From: a virus
IMG/VR virus record: IMGVR_UViG_3300025110_000147
Location: 1-22,216 of that record
Strand: one strand, 5' to 3'
DNA: 22,216 bases
Positions 17,086 to 22,216 of this stretch are shown piece after piece. Below the pieces are notes generated by a model. It was not told the DNA's origin and did no database searches. It worked only from the letters and a program-made list of their open reading frames with translations. The translations under genes were made by a program, and so were the position numbers. Positions within the stretch are counted from its first letter, which is position 1; every line of letters starts with the position of its first letter.

Positions 17086-17583
17086 TTAGATCCTCACGAA
17101 CTCATAGAACAGACGACTCTCTGGCCCATATTCTGAGTGCTTTTTAATGAATGTAAATCCCATCCATTGAAGCCATCTGACATGAACTTTGTTTCTAGCA
17201 TCTACTACATTAAATAATACAGGATACTCCTGAATAATCTTGTCTAGTTCTATCTTAGATCGTCTTAAGAACGTACGCTTATCACTTGGATCATCCAACA
17301 TTGACTGACAACCTAGCATCCATATACGACCAGATGTCTCTGATTCAGGTACAACACCCCACATACCCATTGGGTGTCCATGCCTGCTAACCATAGTCAT
17401 ACAGGGGTTACTCTTAAAGAAACAGTAGAACAAACTAGCTATAGGATCTAACCCTGACTGTGCCTTAATCTCAGCTATATCCTCATCTCTCATGTTGTCG
17501 CCAATAGTTCTAAGGTCTTCTAAATAAGTACGCCTTTGATAAGCTACTGCCTTTTCGCTCTCGTATGATAGAACCCTTCCCAT
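17086..17583 (-). CDS. 13: gp13-like protein with acetyltransferase (GNAT-like) fold
   Basis: The protein has 165 residues from the ATG at 17581-17583. An in-frame TTG at 17602-17604 would add seven residues. I prefer ATG because the first beta strand (GRVLSYES) follows it directly, but neither start has a clear ribosome site. The sequence follows the DUF2833/T7 gp13 pattern. A helix with NMRDEDIAEIKAQSG comes first, then a strand (CMTMVSRHGHPMGMWGVVPE), a segment (RIWMLGCQSM), a helix (RSKIELDKIIQEY), and the closing NKVHVRWLQWMGFTF. The last motif is characteristic of GNAT-like proteins, where the N, W and GF elements end the fold. In T7, gp13 is needed for proper virion assembly rather than known catalysis. 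The start overlaps the end of ttpB by 40 nt (61 nt with TTG). Confidence 0.85.
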   Translation of the reverse strand: MGRVLSYESEKAVAYQRRTYLEDLRTIGDNMRDEDIAEIKAQSGLDPIASLFYCFFKSNPCMTMVSRHGHPMGMWGVVPESETSGRIWMLGCQSMLDDPSDKRTFLRRSKIELDKIIQEYPVLFNVVDARNKVHVRWLQWMGFTFIKKHSEYGPESRLFYEFVRI

Positions 17584-20471
17584 TCGGCTGATTGGAATCG
17601 ACAAGGTAGTGGACTTGTAGAGGATATAACTATCTTAGTATCTATATTGCTAGTCATCACAGGTACACGGAAAGATCCTGTAAGAACTGAAGGATCTCCG
17701 ATAAGTGGAGGAGCTTCACCAACGATGATTCCGTTATATGGATAAGTGTTTGTGTCTCTACTTGCAGGGGTAACCTTTAACTCAAAGGCTGACGACTCAT
17801 CAAAGATTACAGTCCACGTTCTCATCTGTAGTTTCGGCCCTGCTGCTAATGAGACACCACCACCTTGCGGCTGTTCTTTTATATATGGAGTACTGAACTC
17901 GTAAGTCATAGTGTATCTTTCCCCAATAAAGAAGCGTGGTGTCTTGCCTCCTACTACTGTCTTTAAATCTCCAAGGACTGTGATCGTATTAGATGTTTGA
18001 GACTGTGGCTCAATAACTTGTCCATGTCTTAGGAGAGTATTACCTTCTTCAAATCTTCCTACTACAATCATGTCTGCCCCAGTGTTAATAGGGTAAGGAA
18101 GAGTGATGACAGTCTCTACACCTAAAGCACCAGCATTATTAAGACTTGTCGATGTAACTTCTGTTTCAGTAATCTTTCTATCTAGCAGTATTTCTATCTC
18201 TGTTCCTGGGTCTACTTGTTCAGGTCTTAGTGATACTTTCTCTAGGTAAGTTCCTGATTGAGATGAAGATCCATCTTCGTCATATTCAGTAAGCACATAT
18301 AAATCACTACCTTTAATTGCAGCACCTATTATTTTCTTTGCACCACTAACTTCCCAATAAGACCAAGATGATTGAAGCTTTGTATCTTCTTCAAAGAAGA
18401 ACTTATAAAGATAGATTCTCTTAGGCTGGTCAAGACTAAGCATTGCAACAGCATCTTCTGCTACAGCAGAGATAAGGTTACATAAGTTTGTCGGTATATA
18501 TCTAGGGATACTGGATGTTACGTCTTCTGATAAAGGTACTGATCCACTGGAGTCAGGCAGGAAGAACTCTCTTAGTCCACTAAAGCCTCCTTTAGTAATA
18601 GGGAAATATGTATTACGACCAACAGCTATCGGGTCAACAGATATATCCATGTCAAAGGAGGTCATCTGCGTGATGGTGGCTGTGCTAGGTGTTAAGGCAG
18701 AACCTACGTTTAACCCTGCATCTAACCTGAATTGAGCGTTCCTACTGAATAAGAGAAGAGTGTTAGCAAAGGCGACAGTAGATAGAAGAATGTTAATAGA
18801 ACTACCACCACAACTGAGATCTACTGGATCGCTATCCACCATAGTCTGAACAGTTTCAGGCCAGAACCTTCCGTGGTCATCACTAGCAGAGAGGATGACA
18901 TTCTCTTCAGATAACATTATTAATCTATTCCTAAACAGGTTTAGATTCTGGATTGTCCTTCCTACAAAGGTAGGTTCTAAGGCTGTTTTCTTATCACCAG
19001 CTATGCGACCTAACCACGTAGTTCCGTAGACTGCATTACCACTGGTGGTTTGGCTTTGACCTGCTGTGTAGGTGAATGTATTTGCAGTGACTGGTCTAAT
19101 AGAAAAAACACCAGTAGTTCCTGCACCAGAGGAGGGTCTAACAAACAAAAGATCTCCACTCTCTAGTCCATGATTTGTTTTAGTGACAGTAACTGTTGTT
19201 CCTGATTGTGCATAGGTAGCACTATTCTCTCCCTTTATATATTTCTGGAATGTGAAAGTACCATTTGAATTTCTAACTAATACGTGAGGCATTGTTGCCT
19301 CGTCAAATCTATATGTAATACCTGGGGCTACTGTTTCTTTCCATGTTCCATCACCATATATATCTGTCGGAGTAGAAGAAATGCTAGGTGGGAAGTCTGC
19401 ATTAACTACGAACTTAACGTAGTAATCGTCATACCTAGTAGCTTGAGAGCCTTGTACTTTAACAATGAAACCGTCATAAGCCTTGATAGGTAGGTCGTCT
19501 AAGTCATCGACAACACCTTTAATTACCTTCGTTCCTTCTCCTGTCTTGTCGTCTTTGCTTGTTAATGTGTAATCACTTCCATCTGTTTTAGTGATTCGTA
19601 TTATGTAGTCATCGTTGTTAACATTGAACCCACTAATTGAATTTAATTGTGTTGCTAACTCATCTGCAATCGTGATTGTTGATAGCTTTACTTTTGGTAC
19701 AACTGTGCAATTGCCAGAGTTGGCACTTGAATCGTTCTGTGTTCCTGCTGTGTAGGTGAATTGGTTTGTAGTGGAAGAAGCTACTTCATAAGTACCTGCT
19801 ACTCCACCAGATGCAGTAGGAAAGCTAATTTTAAATTCATCACCACTGACCATTCCATGTGCTGTTGCTGTAACTGTGACACTGGCACTGTTAGCTCCTT
19901 GAGAATAAGAACTTTCAATCTGTTCTCCACCAGCAGGAGGTGTTGTATATGTTTTAGTTACACCGCCTAAAGTAACGCTGTACTCAGTGTCATAGTTCGC
20001 AACCTTAATGAACACCATTGCTGTGGGGTCAGTGATTGTTGTTGGCGACAAGTCACTGGACATTGCAACAGTCTTCTCTTTGTTAACAATGAATGTGTAG
20101 TCAGCAATAGATGCAACCCTGAACATCTCTGAAGGATGACCAGTTACATCTAGATAACTAACTCCGTCTGGTGTTGAAGGGGTTACAAGTGTTCCGTCTA
20201 GGTTTGCTACCTTGATTGCACCATCTTGAATGATGATGATGTAGTTAATATCATTAGTCCTTGAAACCATGTGAACAAATGGTCGGACTGTTGATTTGTT
20301 TTCAATAAATAAACGAGCAACATTATTTAGTGGTGGCCTCTTCTTCAGTCCTTCGATTGGACTCGACATACAATTAACTACTTCCTCTGCCTGTGATGCC
20401 AGCCTCAATGCAGGCGGCTGTTGGCTAACTCCATTAATGAGGTTAGGTATAGAAGAAGTAATTAAAGGCAT
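17544..20471 (-). CDS. 12: Tail tubular protein B (nozzle), gp12-like, with two inserted domains
   Basis: The 975-residue nozzle protein of the short tail matches T7 gp12 (794 aa) in position and in its ends. The N-terminus SIPNLINGVSQQPPALRL is a hallmark of this family, and the C-terminus carries WEGFYHTRAKR. The core includes the conserved TFVGRTIQNLNLFRNRLIML and VDLSCGGSSI regions typical of the propeller-like body. The extra length is explained mostly by two related beta-domains at about residues 189-257 and 420-483, each with an HG(M or L)-SGD turn and a FTYTAG strand. The gene starts 2 nt after the ttpA stop and has no visible ribosome site, which suggests coupling. Its 3' end is shared with the gp13-like gene in another frame. 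Confidence 0.95.
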   Translation of the reverse strand: MPLITSSIPNLINGVSQQPPALRLASQAEEVVNCMSSPIEGLKKRPPLNNVARLFIENKSTVRPFVHMVSRTNDINYIIIIQDGAIKVANLDGTLVTPSTPDGVSYLDVTGHPSEMFRVASIADYTFIVNKEKTVAMSSDLSPTTITDPTAMVFIKVANYDTEYSVTLGGVTKTYTTPPAGGEQIESSYSQGANSASVTVTATAHGMVSGDEFKISFPTASGGVAGTYEVASSTTNQFTYTAGTQNDSSANSGNCTVVPKVKLSTITIADELATQLNSISGFNVNNDDYIIRITKTDGSDYTLTSKDDKTGEGTKVIKGVVDDLDDLPIKAYDGFIVKVQGSQATRYDDYYVKFVVNADFPPSISSTPTDIYGDGTWKETVAPGITYRFDEATMPHVLVRNSNGTFTFQKYIKGENSATYAQSGTTVTVTKTNHGLESGDLLFVRPSSGAGTTGVFSIRPVTANTFTYTAGQSQTTSGNAVYGTTWLGRIAGDKKTALEPTFVGRTIQNLNLFRNRLIMLSEENVILSASDDHGRFWPETVQTMVDSDPVDLSCGGSSINILLSTVAFANTLLLFSRNAQFRLDAGLNVGSALTPSTATITQMTSFDMDISVDPIAVGRNTYFPITKGGFSGLREFFLPDSSGSVPLSEDVTSSIPRYIPTNLCNLISAVAEDAVAMLSLDQPKRIYLYKFFFEEDTKLQSSWSYWEVSGAKKIIGAAIKGSDLYVLTEYDEDGSSSQSGTYLEKVSLRPEQVDPGTEIEILLDRKITETEVTSTSLNNAGALGVETVITLPYPINTGADMIVVGRFEEGNTLLRHGQVIEPQSQTSNTITVLGDLKTVVGGKTPRFFIGERYTMTYEFSTPYIKEQPQGGGVSLAAGPKLQMRTWTVIFDESSAFELKVTPASRDTNTYPYNGIIVGEAPPLIGDPSVLTGSFRVPVMTSNIDTKIVISSTSPLPCRFQSAEWEGFYHTRAKRQ
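19023..19214 (-). repeat. Second inserted beta-domain of ttpB
   Basis: Codons for residues 420-483 encode YAQSGTTVTVTKTNHG, then LESGD, and FTYTAG near the end. The domain parallels the one at 19701-19907. An 18-base sequence coding for part of FTYTAG is identical in both (19060-19077 and 19744-19761). Confidence 0.75.
19701..19907 (-). repeat. First inserted beta-domain of ttpB
   Basis: Codons for residues 189-257 encode YSQGANSASVTVTATAHG, then MVSGD, and FTYTAGTQN. The pattern V-T-V-T-(x)-HG-x-SGD, then TYEV or FSI, then NxFTYTAG is shared with the domain at 19023-19214. The resemblance is at protein level, with local DNA identity. It looks like an old internal duplication or two insertions from one family. 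Confidence 0.75.
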
Positions 20472-20473
20472 GA

Positions 20474-21082
20474 CTATCTAAGAACAGTACGACTTGGTTG
20501 GTAAGTCTGGAATACTCCTGTGTGATTAGGATTACCTCTAATCATATTGTGATCTCCTGCATTAGTTTCTTCTTCTAAGAACTGTGCTCTTGCTTCTGCT
20601 TCTGCTGTGATATTTATCTGACTTAGATCTGCACTACCTAGTATCTGTTCTTGTAGTGTGCGACCTGCCTTCGTCATTATGTATTGACGAGCGTGTTCAG
20701 GTAGGTCAGTCCAATCAAGAATGTAAGTTACATCTGCTGTTAAATCTTCTTCAAAGATAGAAGTATTCTTTCTTCTGTCGTATAACTTCAATCCTCTTTG
20801 GACCACCTCATTGTCTGGGTATTCATAAGGATCAATTTTTACTCTGCTTATATCTGAACTTAAATCAATTTCATTAGTGCCAGCAGTACGAGTCAGAGTT
20901 CTCTCGTAGTCAGTATTAAATGACCACCCTTCTGATTGGATTGTTCTGCTTACTTCTTTAAGAGTATCGTTTGCTTGCTTTGCAAGACCGAACTGACCAG
21001 CCAAGGAGTTAACAGGTGCTTCACCCATCATCCTTAATACTTTGTTGACTGCTTCTAGTTCTGAAGTGAGGTTAAGACCCAT
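20474..21082 (-). CDS. 11: Tail tubular protein A (adaptor), gp11-like
   Basis: The 202-residue product is the ring that joins portal to nozzle, matching T7 gp11 (196 aa) in size and place. Family features include an N-terminal helix (SELEAVNKVLRMMGEAPVNS), the SEGWSFNTDYE segment after residue 50, a basic middle (QRGLKLYDRRKN), a strand region (DLTADVTYILDWTDLPEHARQYI) and a long C-terminal helix (AEARAQFLEEETNAGDHNM). The start codon lies directly behind the T-run of the capsid terminator, so there is no Shine-Dalgarno sequence (upstream bases read CCCCTCTTTTCTT). Expression must come from read-through transcripts and should be much lower than capsid. Confidence 0.95.
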   Translation of the reverse strand: MGLNLTSELEAVNKVLRMMGEAPVNSLAGQFGLAKQANDTLKEVSRTIQSEGWSFNTDYERTLTRTAGTNEIDLSSDISRVKIDPYEYPDNEVVQRGLKLYDRRKNTSIFEEDLTADVTYILDWTDLPEHARQYIMTKAGRTLQEQILGSADLSQINITAEAEARAQFLEEETNAGDHNMIRGNPNHTGVFQTYQPSRTVLR

Positions 21083-21110
21083 AAGAAAAGAGGGGGCATA
21101 TAGCCCCCAC
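21083..21110 (-). terminator. Intrinsic terminator after the capsid gene
   Basis: On the minus strand GGGGGC-TATAT-GCCCCC forms a 6-bp all-GC stem with a 5-nt loop, followed at once by TCTTTTCTT. It lies 5 nt after the capsid stop codon and ends at the ttpA start codon. T7 has its T-phi terminator at the same place after gene 10, where it is partly read through. The same role is likely here: high capsid output and reduced downstream tail gene transcription. Confidence 0.92.
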
Positions 21111-21115
21111 GGTAA

Positions 21116-22081
21116 TTAGCTGGTTGCCCAGTAGATTTCGATAGCACAGTCTGGACGTAGAACTCCAGTACCATGAGCCATAGATCCGACCATGAATGTA
21201 CCTTGCCATAAAGCATGTACGTCTGATCCTGTCTGTTCCATCTTCAAGTCCATCAACTTAACAGTACCAACAGCTTGCTTGTTGAATACAAGTCCAACGC
21301 TGTCTGTGTAGTTAGCGTGGTATGTGTTGTTCTCACCAGTTACAGCAGAACGGTTTGTAGTTGGTAGATGGTTTGACTTGATGATGCTGATGCCAGCTAC
21401 CTTCAAGACTGTTCCATCTGCGTATGCTCCAGAACCACCCCAGTCTCTGTTGAGTACGTCTGTTGTCTGAGCTAACTTGTAGTACTCAGTTGGGCCAAGC
21501 ACAAGATGACGACCTTCTGATGGGACATTGTTGATGTCCATCTGCTCGGCTGCTGACCACATAGCAGCAACTAAGTTTGCACCAGTGATAGCTGCTTTGT
21601 TAGCAGCAACAATCTTGATGCGAGTACCACCAGGTAGGTCAGTGTTTGGGTTAGTAGAAGTACGTGCTGCTTGTGCAACAGTAGCTGCTACGTTCTTATC
21701 AAATGTGTACGCTAATGCGTTACCCATTTCTGTGGTGTACTGGCTACGAACGTCATAATGGTTCTTGGCCTCATCAATGTCAGCAACGAATACGTTTGAT
21801 ACGAGCTTGTCATCGATGTTGATAACAGCTTCAGCATGCTTGATAGCATTACCTGTAAGCTGTGTACCAGGTGTATGGTATGCTGTGCTGCTTAATCCAA
21901 TGATAGGGAACTGAGCAGACTTACCAGATGATATCGTGCGTACGGTATGTAACGCCTCGAACACGGTTGCCTTGCGGAAAGCACTCAGTACTTCACCACT
22001 AAAGGTCTTAAGAAACAGAGCGTCATAGCTAGTTCCTGTAGCGTTTACAAGACCTAGCCGTGAGCTAGTAAAATTAGCCAC
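21116..22081 (-). CDS. 10: Major capsid protein, gp10-like
   Basis: The 321-residue product is the HK97-fold shell protein of T7-like phages (T7 gp10A has 345 aa). The N-terminus MANFTSSRLGLVNATG, the region KTFSGEVLSAFRKATVFEAL, the SSGKSAQFPIIG segment, the DEAKNHYDVRSQYTTEMGNAL helix and the closing GVLRPDCAIEIYWATS are typical of cyanopodovirus and T7-like capsid proteins. The start is GTG, read as Met. No in-frame ATG lies between it and the upstream stop, and the nearest SD-like bases (GAAGGG) are too far upstream, with a pyrimidine-rich stretch between. No slippery run or extended second frame is seen at the 3' end, so a T7-type gp10B frameshift product is not supported. The gene is followed immediately by a strong terminator. 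Confidence 0.96.
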   Translation of the reverse strand: MANFTSSRLGLVNATGTSYDALFLKTFSGEVLSAFRKATVFEALHTVRTISSGKSAQFPIIGLSSTAYHTPGTQLTGNAIKHAEAVINIDDKLVSNVFVADIDEAKNHYDVRSQYTTEMGNALAYTFDKNVAATVAQAARTSTNPNTDLPGGTRIKIVAANKAAITGANLVAAMWSAAEQMDINNVPSEGRHLVLGPTEYYKLAQTTDVLNRDWGGSGAYADGTVLKVAGISIIKSNHLPTTNRSAVTGENNTYHANYTDSVGLVFNKQAVGTVKLMDLKMEQTGSDVHALWQGTFMVGSMAHGTGVLRPDCAIEIYWATS

Positions 22082-22118
22082 GGAAAAACAAAAGAAAGGT
22101 TGCCCTTCACTATCTGTT

Positions 22119-22150
22119 CAACGCAGGGTATCCCTCGCAAGGGGCCGTTG
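22119..22150 (-). promoter_or_regulatory. Foldable element in the capsid mRNA leader
   Basis: The ends CAACG and CGTTG can pair and enclose a GC-rich part that offers two mutually exclusive hairpins. AGGG at 22125-22128 can pair with CCCT at 22132-22135, or that same CCCT can pair with AGGG at 22140-22143. It begins about 38 nt upstream of the GTG start. No T-run follows, so it is not a terminator. Leader stabilisation, RNase processing or chance are possible. Confidence 0.4.
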
Positions 22151-22179
22151 TTTATACGAGAATGTTTAGGTTGTTTATA
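22147..22179 (-). promoter_or_regulatory. Tandem 10-mer and AT-rich candidate promoter before the capsid gene
   Basis: On the minus strand TATAAACAAC occurs at 22170-22179 and again at 22147-22156, a spacing of 23 bases, inside an AT-rich stretch (GGGGTATTATATAAAC). TATTAT or TATAAA could serve as a -10 box, but no good -35 lies at normal distance. A phage RNA-polymerase promoter with a lineage-specific consensus is the other reading. The rest of 22082-22216 holds no gene that I can see. Confidence 0.35.
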
Positions 22180-22216
22180 TAATACCCCTTACAACACTTT
22201 TGAGCGACTAAGTTTT

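Noticed and set aside
17086-17583. Acquired host acetyltransferase (auxiliary metabolic gene)
   Set aside because: The protein sits between gp12 and gp14 exactly where T7 carries gp13 and follows that family's pattern, so it is a structural-module gene rather than a metabolic cargo gene.
21090-21150. T7-like -1 frameshift making a longer capsid form
   Set aside because: No slippery heptamer is apparent near the stop, and a strong terminator follows within 5 nt, leaving no room for an extended product.
22082-22216. tRNA or small RNA gene in the capsid leader
   Set aside because: The foldable part is only about 32 nt and does not form a cloverleaf; no T-arm GTTC motif with matching acceptor ends is present.

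Overview
The window is the late virion-structure arm of a T7-like podovirus (Autographiviridae-type), read entirely from the minus strand. Gene order, relative gene sizes and recognisable sequence features match the T7 gene 10 to gene 17 block: major capsid protein, tail tubular proteins A and B, a gp13-like acetyltransferase-fold protein, internal virion (ejection) proteins gp14, gp15 and gp16, then tail fibre. The AT-rich composition, the marine-type fibre modules (DL-IYHDG and GAVELYYD repeats, ADQTNAEI repeats, a C-terminal S74 chaperone) and the small proteins after the fibre resemble cyanophages of Prochlorococcus and Synechococcus. That host assignment is inference from family resemblance. 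There are no tRNAs, integrase, insertion sequences, CRISPR arrays or host-like metabolic genes in view.

Layout in transcription order, from right to left. A leader of about 135 nt (22082-22216) holds a tandem 10-mer and a folded element. It is followed by the capsid gene (GTG start), a strong intrinsic terminator at 21083-21110 that abuts the next start codon, ttpA, ttpB, the gp13-like gene overlapping the end of ttpB, gp14, gp15 and a very large gp16 (2200 aa). Next come the tail fibre (1218 aa) and a second fibre-like protein (476 aa). Last are five small genes (95, 103, 62, 173 and 251 aa) at 99-2158, three of which encode predicted membrane proteins and two pairs of which overlap by ATGA. 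Genes are packed with gaps of 0-70 nt, and no internal promoter is obvious, so the block is probably one late operon. The capsid gene is set apart by the terminator for high expression.

Functional picture. Capsid, the gp11/gp12 tail tube and nozzle, the gp14/15/16 ejection core and the gp17 fibre form the virion. The main departures from T7 are these. (1) gp16 is about 900 aa longer than T7 gp16, shows no recognisable N-terminal transglycosylase, and carries a HExxH zinc-metalloprotease-like motif with a plausible distal Glu ligand. (2) ttpB is about 180 aa longer than T7 gp12 and contains two related inserted beta-domains. (3) A second fibre-like protein shares repeat modules with the first. 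(4) A compact distal cassette encodes membrane-associated proteins of unknown role where T7 has its holin and packaging genes. Terminase, scaffold, portal and replication genes must lie outside the window.
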